The notes under the pieces are model-generated. The model made no database searches and had not been told where the DNA came from. It saw only the letters and a list, made by a program, of their open reading frames with translations. From Gymnopus androsaceus JB14 (taxonomy: Eukaryota; Basidiomycota; Agaricomycetes; Agaricales; Omphalotaceae): a DNA stretch of 64,000 nucleotides. Below, piece by piece: positions 44,955-56,833 of this stretch. Where the stretch lies: contig ML769515.1 of NCBI GenBank assembly GCA_009733575.1, forward strand, positions 91,987 through 155,986, in the 5' to 3' direction. The translations under genes were made by a program, and so were the position numbers. The first letter of the stretch is position 1, and each line of letters opens with the position of its first letter.

Positions 44955-47407
44955 ATGATGCTTAAATCTAGTGCTATCCACGTATTCGTATTCTCGTTTC
45001 TCTGGGGTCTCTCTACTCTTTCCTCAAGCTCAGCAACTGTATACGACAGCTTTAGCGATCTTCCGTCAACCGTTTATGATTTTATAGTGGTAGGAGGTAA
45101 GGTTTCGCCGGATCGTGACATGTCTACTATGAAGTACTCATATCACGGACAATGATTCTCTTGCAGGGGGTACCGCAGGAAATGTTCTTGCAAACAGGCT
45201 CACAGAGAACACGACGTTCTCTGTGTTGGTACTTGAAGCTGGTGGAACGTGAGTCTCTCTGTCTCTCTCTCTCTCATGAGACGTGCGATCCCAGTTTTTT
45301 TTGTCTCGTTGAGCTGACTACATACTCACTCATTCGTACCACACATTTCATTCCTCCAGAAACATTAACGCATTCGAAATCGACGTGCCCTACTTCTGTA
45401 CCAGGATCAAGCCTCAATTCGACTGGAACTATTCCACCACCGTGCAGAGCGGGCTGAACGACCGCTCCACCGGATTCCCAAGGGGTTTTATTCTTGGCGG
45501 AACGAGCTCTGTCAGTGAGTATTCACTAGGTCTTTTTCTTCCCAAGGGATCCCCGGGCCCGTCAAGTGATGACTCTCATTGAATAAAGCAATGTTCTTCC
45601 CGTTAACCTATACCTGACGCATTCTCCAGATGGAATGTTTTACACTCGTGGATCCGCAGATGACTATGATCAATTTGCGGCGGTGACTGGAGACGATGGA
45701 TGGTCTTGGGAAAATATACAACCCTATCTCGCTCTGGTACGTACCAGAGTTTGTAAACTTCCTCTCGTTTTTTTCATCTGTGGGGCTTTCGTAGAACGAG
45801 AAATTCGTACCTCCTGCAGATGGACACAATATCACCGGCCAATTTAATCCCTCAGTACACAGTTTCACTGGAATCAACGATGTCAGTCTTCCCGGGTTTT
45901 CCCAAAGCATAGACTCTATGGCATTGGAAGCTGCACAAGAGCTCGGTGGAATCTTTGAGTACAACGAAGACGTGAATTCAGGTACACCTTTAGGGTTCGG
46001 TGAGTGTAGAGCAATTTCAGTATGCCAACCATAATGAGTACGAACTCACTCTCGCTTACCTATTCAAAGGCTGGCTTCAAAGAACTGTAACCACCCATGG
46101 CCGTCGAAGCAGCTCTGCAACATCGTATCTCGCACCTGAATTCATTTCAAGGAAAGGACTGGATGTTCTCCTCAACGCACGGGTTTCTCGAATCCTTCCG
46201 AGCACGTCAAATGGCTCCTCATCCGGATATGCATTCCGTGCCGTCGAATTTGCTCAAGATCTTGACGGTATGTACTCTTTACAGAACGAGGCAGAATAAA
46301 TAACTGAGCAAGTTTTAGGTCCCCTTTTCCATGTGAATGCGTCGAAAGAGATCATTTTATCTGCTGGAACTATCGGCTCTCCCCAAATCCTTCTCAACTC
46401 TGGAATCGGCAACTCCACCACTCTCACCCAGCTCGGAATACCCCCATTAGTCAACCTTCCTAGTGTTGGACTTAATTTTACTGATCAGCCACTTACCACG
46501 AACACCTTCGTTGTCAACTCAACGAAAACGTTAGATAACATTAATCGCAATACAACTGTCTCAGATAAGGTCTACACGGAGTTTAACAAGACAGGGATGG
46601 GGCCATTGGTGGACACTTTTGCCAATCAGATCGCTTATTTTAGGGCGAATGAGAGTTTGACAGAACAGTTTGGCGATCCTTCATCAGGGCCCAATTCTCC
46701 GCATATAGAGATATATCCAGAGGTGTGTGATGTGAATTCTAAGTATCGTCATTACTTATGCTTGGGCTTTAGAATGGCTTTTTCTTGACTCCTCCGCCTA
46801 CTGGGTTTTACTTAACAATGACAACTCTGATTGTTAGTCCTGCTTCTCGTAAGTTCCAAGCTCTCGGTTTTTCTGCTAGTACTAGCTCATTTGCTTTCTT
46901 CTTCAGGTGGTACCGTCACCATCAACAGCAGCGATCCGTTTGCTTCTCCTCTCATCAACCCAGGCTATTTCACCTCACCCTTCGACATTGCGGCAATGCG
47001 TCAAGCCTTACAGATCATGTTCCAGTACCTTTCGGCACCAGCGTGGGATGGATATATCCTTTCTCAATTTGGGATTTTCGAAAATATCACTGCTTCAACG
47101 GAGAGCAGCGTATTGGATGACTACATTAAAAATTCCACATCTACCAGTGCACATCCCGTGGGAACTGTAGGAATGAGTGCCAAGGGAGCGGATTATGGGG
47201 TCGTTGATCCAGACTTAAGAGTGAAAGGGGTAGAAGGGCTTAGAGTGGTGGACGCTTCTGTCTTCGTGAGTCTCTTTGATACACATTTTGATTTATCCAT
47301 GTACTGATGAAAGAGCGAAGCCTTTTGTGACAAGTGGACATACTCAAGCTCCGGTTTATGTATTCGCTGAGCGAGGAGCAGCTCTTATAAAATCCGCCTG
47401 GCTTTAG
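44955..47407 (+). CDS. GMC oxidoreductase, aryl-alcohol-oxidase-like (AA3_2)
   Basis: Secreted FAD enzyme that oxidises alcohols, typically with H2O2 release. Ten exons total 1815 bases (604 residues) with no break: 44955-45096, 45167-45248, 45360-45514, 45630-45736, 45795-45999, 46070-46267, 46319-46722, 46773-46848, 46907-47265, 47321-47407. A signal peptide (IHVFVFSFLWGLSTLSSSSA) precedes the FAD fold FIVVGGGTAGNVLANRLTEN. GMC signature 1 is FILGGTSSVNGMFYTRGS, signature 2 is SAGTIGSPQILLNSGIG. The catalytic pair is His of SAHPVGTVGM and His of SGHTQAPVYVFAERGAAL. Many N-x-S/T sites. The upstream in-frame ATG at 44835 is rejected because it would bury the signal peptide. Substrate (aryl alcohol, methanol or sugar) is not certain from sequence. 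Confidence 0.93.
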
Positions 47408-48292
47408 TATACAAATTGACTTGTACACTTGAAAGTTGTAGTATAAGAAGCGGCAGTTGGCTTTTAACGTATGGTCGTTTCCAATTGCTGTTCAACTGAT
47501 GATCTCCTGATTAATGACGAATGAAAGGCAATTTATGCTGGAAGAGCACACAAGCCGCAGCCTAGTACGTCGTAAATGGCAATACTACCACTGAAGTAGC
47601 GTGATTGGCAAATCGCTTACTAGTCAAACATTTCAAGCTTTGATGCATGAGAACATTGACCTGTGATTAATTATCTGAAGTACAAGATCTTTTGAGGACG
47701 ATCAAGCGTGCAGTACAGATGGCCATGTTACACGTTCGTCTGTGTATATCCCAAAGTCCACAATTTTACCAGAATTCCATAATAAAGAGATTTGGGATAA
47801 CCAGCTAATTTCGAAACGCGGAAGCAGCGGGTGCATCTACTGTACTTAGTTTGGTGGATGCGAGAATAAAGTTTGTTGGAACTTGAGATCTCTTCGACGC
47901 GCTACTATGCCCGAAACTTCAAGCTTCACGCCCAAGCAAGTAAAAGATCTGGTCCAGAGAATCATTCTGGCGACAACGAGTAAGTACCGATTAGTTCCCA
48001 AATTTCGGCATAGCCTGTGGAGATGTGAGCGTTGGGAATGAAGAATTCTGGCGCTCCAAGAAATACAGATTTAGAAGGAAGCACTGTCTACAGTGCAGTA
48101 CAACAGAGTTACAAGAAAATTTGGTGCAAGTACAGTAGTGTAAACAATACAGCGATAGCGTTAGAAAGCATTTCAAGAAACATACATCATAAGATAATAA
48201 TAGTCTCGTAGGGACGGCGAAGAAAATTGTCCAGCGGCTCGCCAGCAGCGAATAATCGTCGATGATAGATGAGCGATAAAGGCAAAGCGAAA
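47408..48292. other. Intergenic region between convergent genes
   Basis: No gene recognised; 3' flanks of the GMC and MYND genes. Confidence 0.6.
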
Positions 48293-49504
48293 TCATTGCT
48301 CGGCGTTGGCCATACGCGTCCTCAAATAAAGCTGTTCTTCAGAATCTTCCTGAGCTGTCGGTGTCGTCCAAGGTTCTGCAGAATCGATCGTGCTAGCATC
48401 AATGGTGACAGAGTACTCGATCTCGAGTTGGCGTCGGATTTGGTCAATATTGAGACCATAACCACTATCGGGGGCAAAGTCTTCGATGATTGTGAGCATC
48501 TTGTGTACCGCGGATATCGACCCACAAGCCATTGCTCGACGACGAGCGACAAGGAAGTCCAATTTGGCTGGAAGATGAATGTGAGTGGAGTACATGCCAC
48601 GAAGGAGATGAGGCAACTGACCGGCACAATTCGGGAGTATGAGTGCTCTAGTACGCTTGGGTCCAATGACGAACTGTAGCGGTATGTTAGTATTTACAGG
48701 CTAACAGATGACTGGAGCATGAGAATGCTAACATGGTAGTCTGTATTCTGATTCAGAGAGTGCGGATGGCTCAGAAAGAATATTTGTTGCTCTAAAGCGG
48801 CGGTGCGAATATATCCAGGAACCGGACTAGGACAACCGACAAACTGGCCCGGAAACTGATCTTTCATCGAAAGGAAAACTTGCGGATCGTATTTCATTTG
48901 GGCGCAATGATTTTTGTGTTCTTTCCAGTCTTTTGTCTGGCATTCCCTATTAAAGTGCGTTAGGTTTATGGCCCAGGCTCAAGGAAGTCGACTTACGAGG
49001 AGCAGTACCAAGCAACCTTGCATCGGCTACAGCATTTCAAGGTTCTGCTATCGTCACTGGCATGGCATGTGTAACACGCGTAAACCATTGGCGCTGCGTC
49101 CTCTTCGCACTGCGACTCGTCTATCCGCAAAGCGGACTTTTCTTGCACCTTGTGGGACGCCTGAATCTTTTGCTCTTCAGTGTCAGCTGAGCCACTGTCC
49201 ATCAAAGCGGAAGCTTGGTTGGTTTGGGTGCAATAAGGCCGATGTTCTTTCCAATCTTTCATCTGGCACTCCCTGCGCACAACGTTAGGTATTTTGATCA
49301 TAAGTATCCAGACAGGTCGGCTTACGAGGAGCAGTACCAAACGGACTTGCATCGACCGCATCGTTTGAGATTTTTGCGATCGGGAGCAGGCTTGTGGCAA
49401 GTACAACACGCATAACGCGCCGAGTATGAGCCGCTTTCGTCCTCTACCTGGATAACCGATTTCTCCTGGGCTATTTTCGACGCCTGAATCTTTTGCTCTT
49501 CCAT
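48293..49504 (-). CDS. Protein with two MYND zinc fingers
   Basis: Four exons (49504-49326, 49272-48997, 48946-48733, 48673-48293) total 1050 bases, 349 residues, unbroken. Finger 1 is CCTCHKPAPDRKNLKRCGRC then KSVWYCSSECQMKDWKEHR and PYC. Finger 2 is CYTCHASDDSRTLKCCSRC then KVAWYCSSECQTKDWKEHK and NHC. Both fingers are split by an intron at the same point, inside the Ser of YCSSEC, so one arose from the other with its intron. MYND fingers bind Pro-rich peptides. The C-terminal half (FVGCPSPVPGYIRTAALEQQ, GPKRTRALILPNC) has no known catalytic motif. A decayed paralogue lies upstream at 49994-50740. Confidence 0.85.
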
Positions 49505-49993
49505 GGTAATTGTGCTGTTGAGCCTAGCCGCAGTCGTCGCCTATCTAACGAGTGTCAATGGTGAGATTATCAAATGCAAAAGAAAAGACATACGTATGCT
49601 TGCAAGACCCCAATGAGCGTACCCAATGTAGGAATCGCGAAGTAGATTCGTCCTACGCAGAGCTGCTTTGTTCTGGACTAGCAAAATGCAACGAGTGGCT
49701 TGGTCGTGGAGAAGAAGAAAAAAGAGAAGCTGAACAATTCGAAGTCCGAACGGAGTGACGCAACCCTCCGCGAGCACATGCCGCTCGCGCTTCATTAAAC
49801 ACTAGTTGACATGCCCATAAAAATTACAAAACAGATTAATACAGTGTAGAGTGTCGAGGATTATAATGACGAAGACGAGAAAGTGCTACACGTTGGCCTT
49901 CATTCCATTAGAGTTCCTGTGCAATACAGCAAGAGCTCAAAAGCGCAAAGAAGGATAGCAACGAGCAGCCCTCTTTGCTAATGGTCCTTCCTA

Positions 49994-50740
49994 CTAGCTT
50001 CCTACTGGTAATACCCGATTTAGCACTTTAAAATATAACCTTTCTTCGTTTGAACGGCTTTGCAGACTGTAAGGTACTAGGGGAAACGCTGATAGAATCC
50101 TCGAGCTCGAACTGACGTCGAATTTATCAGTGGTTAGACTAAGGTGACTTTCGCGCAGCAAATCGAGGGTTTTAACCATTGCATGAATTACAAGGTATGG
50201 ATCCAGAGGACATGGCTCAACGACGAGTATGAGAAAGATTGGTCTGGCTGGAACAGCAAGTGAGCGAAGAATGTTGGGGATAAGACAGAATAACTGGCTA
50301 TGAGAGTCAGGATTGCATTCGACCTGGTCTTCTTGTATCCAGTGTTGAGCTGTATATGAGGGTGCATTAGTGCGGAGACGGGAAGTGTAAGAAAACATTT
50401 ACGAACATAGTAATCTTGGGTTTGCGAGTCCGATTTACTGAGATCCCAAATCTGTCAGCATACTAGTGCAGACGTACGAACGAATCCAGGATCTGGTCAA
50501 GATAGCCAATGAAATGGTCGGGATGAAGTTTGGGGTTGGAGCAACAGATTTTGGATCGAAATTCTAGCGGCCACAGCGTACCGGCTGGCAGTCCCTGCGT
50601 ATTTTATTAGCTATGGCAGCAGTTATGAGAAAGGCGACCTACAATGAAGAGTACCAAACTAGCTCGTACCATGCACCGTTTCAGAACTTTACGCTATTCG
50701 CTGGCATTTACAACAGCCATAAGGCTCGGCTTAGGTGACA
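49994..50740 (-). pseudogene. Decayed MYND-gene paralogue
   Basis: Near 50660-50740 the minus strand still aligns with the second MYND finger of the neighbouring gene (CCKCQRIA, then LVLFIVG for the YCSS end) but has in-frame stops and lost cysteines. From about 50670 an open chain of exons continues: MVRASLVLFIGLPAGTLWPL, SNPKLHPDHFIGYLDQILDS, SDSQTQDYYV, then HWIQEDQVECNPDSHSQLF to the stop at 49994 (VLPVGS). This resembles the C-terminal half of the MYND protein in layout. A finger-less protein of about 180 residues could still be expressed. Confidence 0.45.
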
Positions 50741-51256
50741 TGGATGTTGTATTCTTGGAGCTCTTGAAGTAGAGTCGGAGCCACACATACTGTAGCGACT
50801 TTGATTGGGTGGAAAGGGCCGTACTAATGAAGCGTTTCAGATGCATGATTACTAGACAAGACAGAACATACTTATACGTCCAGGGTAGCTTGAAGCGTTG
50901 CGCCGATGAACCGATTCTGTAGAAGAATGCTCACATGAAGTATGCCTTGAGTTGGCCTGGTGCCTCGGTATATCGGAGCTCATAAGAACATCGGCTTCAA
51001 ATAAGATTCTTTCTTATTCGCCTGCCCTGTAAAGCCATTCCCATGGCTTCTCAACAGTGAAGGAATCATCGAGCGAGCGATACTTGGTATCCCGTAGTTT
51101 CGATGTTCTTCGCCTGGCTCTTGAGCTTGAAGCGCATCGAGTGTACTGTAGTGAGTGACGCAATGGTCAAAACGGCGCCTATTTTGGAGCCCACGTGTAA
51201 GAAAAAAGCGCGCGCTGCGAGCGCTTCACCTTTGCGGCGTCATTTCCTTGACCAAT
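50741..51256. other. Intergenic region
   Basis: No gene recognised upstream of the BTB gene. Confidence 0.5.
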
Positions 51257-52135
51257 ATGTCAAGCGACTCTGCTCAATATCATCCACAATTCAACTCTTC
51301 TGAAGCAGACACTGTCCTGGCTTCTTTAGAAGGAACCCTCTATCGAGTTCCTTCCTTTGTCCTTCGAGCTACATCTGGATTCTGGAACTCTCTCCTCTCT
51401 TTACCATCTGACCCTGTATCGTCCACTTGCTCTCCGATCCCCACATCACAAAACGATGCTATCCTCGAGCCAATGCTTCGGCTCATGAGCGGCCTTCCGA
51501 TACCTTTCTGGTCACAAAGAGAATGCGATTCAGATGAATCGAACGAGAAATATTTCGTAGAAATCGAAGCCCTCCTGACGCTCGCTGAGTCTTGGGATGC
51601 TCCAGGACCTCTATCCATCTTGCGTTTCGGAATTACCTCACCCATGTTTCTCGATCAGCCGCTCCGTTTGTATGCCATTGCTACCCATTTCGAATGGCAC
51701 CCTGAAGCAAAGCTTGCTTCCAAGCATTCTTTGGGGTTGGATCTATATGATGACGAACACGAGGAAGCCCTGAATCGTTTATCATCGAAACACCTCCTTG
51801 CATTACTCAGGCTCCACCGTAATCGGAGGAACGCGTTGAAGGTGTTTCTGGATGATCCGGAAGTGTTCAGCCTCGGAAACGCTGACAATTCACGCTGTAA
51901 TTGCAACGGAGACATAGATAATTCCGCTTGGAGGGAGCTCAAGGCAAGAATTATCCGCGAGATGGATCAAAATTCGAGAGGATCCTTCGTCGGTTCGTGG
52001 GAGATGGAAGAATGGAAAGAGTCGGTGAGATGTTGGAAGGCCAAGTGCGGCAAGTGTAATTCACCGTTGTACCATAAAGGTCAGACAATTCGCAAAATGA
52101 AGGATGGCTTGAAAGCGTTACCAGATACGATTTGA
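51257..52135 (+). CDS. BTB/POZ-like domain protein
   Basis: Single exon, 292 residues from ATG 51257. The opening FNSSEADTVLASLEGTLYRV, then PSFVLRATSGFWNSLLSLP, is the BTB (POZ) fold of the large Agaricomycete family in which DADIVLRSSDGVLF-like sequence precedes a buried helix. LMSGLPIPFW, LLTLAESWDAPGPLSILRFG, LRLYAIATHFEW and ALLRLHRNRRNALKVFL follow in the family order. The tail has two Cys pairs (CNCNG; CWKAKCGKCNS), possibly a small metal site. BTB proteins usually dimerise or link to Cul3; no target is known. The ATG at 51257 (MSSDSAQYHPQ) is chosen over an upstream in-frame start because the extra residues are basic and do not fit the family. Confidence 0.8.
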   Translation: MSSDSAQYHPQFNSSEADTVLASLEGTLYRVPSFVLRATSGFWNSLLSLPSDPVSSTCSPIPTSQNDAILEPMLRLMSGLPIPFWSQRECDSDESNEKYFVEIEALLTLAESWDAPGPLSILRFGITSPMFLDQPLRLYAIATHFEWHPEAKLASKHSLGLDLYDDEHEEALNRLSSKHLLALLRLHRNRRNALKVFLDDPEVFSLGNADNSRCNCNGDIDNSAWRELKARIIREMDQNSRGSFVGSWEMEEWKESVRCWKAKCGKCNSPLYHKGQTIRKMKDGLKALPDTI

Positions 52136-52319
52136 GGTGGATTTCGAAATCTAGAATTACTCCCTGCAATACTATATTTTTATTGTAGTGGGAACGAGGT
52201 TTGGAACGCAATTCAACAGCATTGCTATTTGTTGTCACAAGGACAGATCACTATCATCCATATATCTTCTATTTGCAAACTAGTACACTTCCCCATTCCT
52301 CTTTCTCACTGACACCGCC

Positions 52320-53148
52320 ATGTCAAACAGTGGAACGACTATAATTTTTTATGATATCCCTTTTGCAGAGCCAGGCGTGTGCTGGTCACCGTTTACTTGG
52401 AGAACAAGGTGAGCATCTATCTTCCTACATCTGTGCGGCTTATCTGATCTTACACTGCAGGTATTGCCTCAATTACAAAGGCCTTCCATACAGAACCGAA
52501 TGGGTCGAATATCCCGATATTGAAGCTCTTTGCATCAAGATCGGTGCAGCCCCAACCGACGTTCAAGACGACGGCGTCACGCCAGAATATACACTTCCTG
52601 TGATATACGATCCCACGACAGGTCGAGCCGTTTCAGACTCATTCGACATCGCCGTATATCTAGATGCCACATACCCTTCCACTCCGCGTGTTATGCATCC
52701 AGGAATGCAGGGGATCCAAACTGCGTGCGCATCATACGCCAACTTCCAAACAGCACGCGTGCGGCCATTTGTCATTCCTGCGGTTTTCCAGAAGCTACCT
52801 CCCGGACGAAGTCAGGAATACTTTCGACGCACAAGGGAGGTGACTATCGGGTGCAAGCTGGAGGATTGGACACCCCGAGGAGAGGATGGTGTTCGTGAGT
52901 GGAAGGCATTTGAAAGAGGGCTTATGTTTGTGGACAAGCCCTACAAGAGAGCTAGGAAGGAAACCGGAGGTCGATTTATATGTGGGGAACATCCGACCTT
53001 TGCCGATTTCGCTCTGGCGGGTGTTCTTCAGTGGTGCAAAGAAGGGTTTGGGCCGGAGAGCGAAGAGTGGCGGGATATTTCAAGTTGGGAAGATAGGAAA
53101 TGGGAAACGTTCCTGAACAATTTGGAGATGGTTGCACAAGTCCAGTGA
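52320..53148 (+). CDS. Glutathione S-transferase, fungal FuA/etherase-like
   Basis: Two exons, 52320-52408 and 52461-53148, total 777 bases (258 residues). The N-terminal thioredoxin-like domain reads IIFYDIPFAEPGVCWSPFTW, RYCLNYKGLPYRTEWVEYPD, IGAAPTDV and YTLPVIYDPTTGRAVSDSFD (the Val-Ile and Ser of the cis-Pro and glutathione-binding area). The helical C-domain follows (FAGVLQ-type FADFALAGVLQWCKEGFG). This arrangement resembles the GSTFuA / LigE-like group of wood-decay fungi, which bind lignin-derived aromatics. A truncated pseudogene of the same family is at 17835-18232. Confidence 0.85.
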
Positions 53149-54085
53149 ACTGAGGGCTGGGGATGCTTCAATGCATTACACTTAATTTGTTCACAATCAA
53201 TGCAAATGATATAGGAAGAAACATTTCATATTTGACGGATTCAAGAGGGCTGAACCGCCGGCTGCCTGCGATACGTTCATTCTCACAGCGTCTTGAAAAT
53301 GATATCTGAAGATCATAGCGTTAACGTCCAACTCATCCTATAGATAACAAATCAGAACAGAAATATACTTTCCACTTTTTATAGCGGTCCATCGAATCGA
53401 CGTTGCCAATCCTCGGGGAGTGGATTAGCCATGGAACACTGTTAGCGGGTGCTAAACTCTAGCGTTCTATATTCCTACACAAGACCTTGTGTAGGCACTG
53501 CACTCCTTCGGACCCGTCTTGTTTTCCACTGGACTATGCCGAATACTTAATGCATCTTGATTCTTCATATCTTCGTATCTTCTTTACACTCAGGCCCTAC
53601 CGGTTCCTGGTTCTCCAGCTTCCAAATCCATCTATAACGAAAGACTCTGATACCTCTAACCTCGTTTAACCTCACCTTTATTTTTCCTGAGAAATACCGA
53701 CTGGCACCGGACTGGTGGCGCTTCAATGGACTGGGGAGTCTGAATTCACCCCCTCAAGTTCCGTGTCATATCAGAATTGAGAATGCACCTGTCGATGCAA
53801 TTTGATAAGAGTAATATTGAGGAACCTTCCTTAAATGCTGATGAGAACGCGTGCAAAGTTTTATTAAGAAGGCTTTCCATGCTTCCGCTGGTTCGGGTCT
53901 GTCTTTTCTGTTCTATGGAATAATGTGGAACAGGTCAGGAAGCAGATGAGAGTCGATATCCAGTTATGTTCAGTCTGGGAGATGATCGAGTGTAATTCCA
54001 TTCTTCAGTACTGCGACAAACTAGCATTATAAATATATCAGTATAGGATAAAGAAAGTTTACTTTTAACGAGAAAGTCGACCTTT
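53149..54085. other. Intergenic region
   Basis: No gene recognised. Confidence 0.55.
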
Positions 54086-55235
54086 CTACACTGTCCCGCA
54101 ATGGGTGATTGTGATTTGACGCACAGGTTGACCAGAAATGGATCCCTGAGCCTCAATCGCCTCAATTACATCCATGCCATCGACAACCTCTCCAAAGACA
54201 ACGTGGAGACCGTCCAACTGCCAGTGAGGTTATTAATTTGATTTAGGGATTAGCGTCTGACTTGGAGACGGGAGATACTTACCCATGTAGTGGGTACAGT
54301 AGTTATGAAAAACTACCGAGCATCAATGCATTTCAGTAGGAGCCTTGTTTGTGCAAGGAGAAAGCATGTAATGCTTACTTGAGATCCATTAGAGTTTGGT
54401 CCAGAATTCGCCATTGACAGAAGCCCAGGTCGTGAATGGGAAATTCGGAAGTTCTCGTCTATAACCAGACACGTCAGCAGGCGTCATAAAGTGAATAAGG
54501 TCGACGAGAGGAAACTTCACCATTAAACTTTTTGCCATAAATCGAGTATCCCCCAGTGCCATTCTGAGCCGTGAAATCACCTAAAAAAAATCCTGTTAAT
54601 ATTTATATTCGGTCTCTTTGGATAGGACTAACCGCCCTGTATCATGAACTACCAATAAATAAAGGATGTTAGTAAGTATTCATACATTACGGGAGAAGTG
54701 AATGCTTGCTTTACGAATGACACGATGAAAAATGCAATTTTTATATCCAAACCCATGTTCTCCTGTACACAGCTGGCGGAAATTGTTTGCCGTACGCGGA
54801 ACCACGCTTTTTGCACAATCAATAATGTCACTGTGCTGACAGATTTGTTTTGAAGATACCTATCGTAAAGCTCGAATACTATACGTCCAGCAGGATGCCC
54901 TTGGATCGAAATATCGAACTGCCCGGAGCGTTAAGCAATTGTAGGGGTCAGTGCATCCTAAATATCACTCGCAAACACGTTCGACCTGCGTTCCAGCTAT
55001 TGATAAGCTGGTTTAAATAGACAGAGAGAACTCACATTGAATTTGCTCCTGCTGCAATTTTATAGAGAACAAATTACACGTGATAATTTCATTCACGAGC
55101 GGCATACCTGTTTTGAACCTCTACCGTGAGCGGCGGTTTATGAATGGGTGAAGAGGGTGCTGAACTTTGGGCCTGAGCCTCTGGGCAGGTTTTATACTCG
55201 ATGATACCGTTTCTGATTTGCATTCGACGTTTCAT
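54086..55235 (-). CDS. Cyclophilin-type peptidyl-prolyl isomerase
   Basis: Catalyses cis-trans isomerisation of X-Pro bonds. Multi-exon, minus strand: [50 protein letters not shown] (with the catalytic Arg), [80 protein letters not shown] and THCGTV at the stop. The active-site set ([21 protein letters not shown]) is complete. Upstream exons give an in-frame extension to ATG 55235 rich in Ser/Pro, but the true start is uncertain. At the FHRVI / FMIQGG junction the consensus donor GTAAAG leaves the frame off by one; only a weak donor (GTCATT) or a missing base would fix it. Confidence 0.85.
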
Positions 55236-56706
55236 TCAGTGGCTCCAAATCATAATCCAGAACACTGAATTCTCCTCAGCTTGTGTTCTTTCATCCTCAT
55301 CTGTCTAGATTCTACGAACAGATATTCCTTAAACTCCGGCGACAGGCAGGCTAATCTCATTCCTGTCACTGGCAGTAACTATAGGGCATTAATTTGACCC
55401 TTCAGGACCTTCGAGATTCGAGCTTCCAAGTCTGCTTTTCCTAGGAATCATTGAAGATCCAATGACAGCCCAGTATGTTGTTTTTATTAAAGTTTCACAA
55501 GTTCTCACAAAATGATGTCTATATTTGATCATAGAATGAACAGGGAAGCCAGGACTACATAGAACACCGGCGATGAACAACGTTCTCATAGGTTCTCATG
55601 CTAATGTCTCTCGCTACGTTAAGGGGATATGATTCGGGAAAGGCCGCATCTACCCATACCGAGCCATTGACTTATTCGTTATTCGGAACATTTGAAAGGA
55701 AGGTATATGTAATTCCTCTCGCTCTCTCACTAATGGCAGAAATATAGATGCAGGATGTGATACAAGGCACAAGAATTTCTCTAACGCAATTACTTCCGCA
55801 GCCATGATCTTTTCTTTGGGTAGCATTTTTCGGTCATTGCCCGGTATGCTTGACTGTTTATACATGAGCATATCACTGGCACCTTCTTCTTATGATGTTT
55901 TTCCCAGTCCCTCTGCCGTCTCAGAATGTACAGATGAAGATGGCTCTGATGACGTGCCATCTTTCTACTGTTGTCGTAAAGACATGTAGAAAAAGGTCGA
56001 TGGGCGTAGACTTTGCCTTTTCGAAGGTACGCTCATTCGCACGACACTCCACCTTCACTTAGCCGCTCGTATTTTGAATCTGTAGAATTACGGACACAAC
56101 TTGGCCTTTTAAATGCCTATCAAGACTAGCCTCCAGACGGATCTACAAGTGTGCACTGTAGTTTAGTGCGCCACGGTGCGGCTGACCAGGAGAAAGCGCA
56201 ATCAAACTTTCAGAATAAATGGAATTCGAGCGCTCGTCATAGAATGAACCACACCATACGCCACCAATTTGCTACCGCTACACTTATAATAACGGATATC
56301 TCCTCCCGTATGACGTTCACAGATACGTTTATCCATATTCATCCTGAACAGAAGCTTCAAGCTTATTTTTGGGAGATGCCAGCGGTCAAGACGCTGTAAA
56401 CCATCATTTTTCTTAGGCCGAGGCACCATCTGGACGCAGTCCAATTGATATCTTCTGTAGCCTTCTTGAACGAGCTAGGGTCTTTGATCCCTGAAATCAA
56501 TGCTACAACCCCAAATGTCGCATACACGAAAGGCTCCCAGTCATCTCCGTGGAATAACCCACATTGCGTACCTCTGAAACTCAACGAAACGATCCTTCAA
56601 GGCCTCAAGTCCAGATCGGCCTACGACCTCTCTTTTTCGAGACTTGAATGAACTCTCATAATGTAAGAGTTCATGATCTTGAAACGATCATCGAGTTTAT
56701 GCTGAT
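55236..56706. other. Unassigned region
   Basis: About 1.5 kb with short frames on both strands (e.g. minus 56363-56584) and no family signature. No gene called. Confidence 0.5.
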
Positions 56707-56833
56707 CGTTGGGACTCGAGAAAGCTTATTCAAATTGGGGCTAGCTTACTCGTCCCAACGCCTGGCATATTTTGGCGCTGTTTGGGACGAGAAAATTAGC
56801 TCCAATTCGAATAAGCTTTCTCGAGCCCCAACG
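56707..56833. repeat. Foldback (long hairpin) element
   Basis: Two imperfect inverted arms of about 58 bp, both containing CTCGAGAAAGCTTATTC and the TCGTCCCAA / TTGGGACGA ends, surround a loop of about 12 bases. The whole is bounded by CGTTGGG and CCCAACG. It has the structure of a MITE; no clear target-site duplication was found. Confidence 0.8.
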
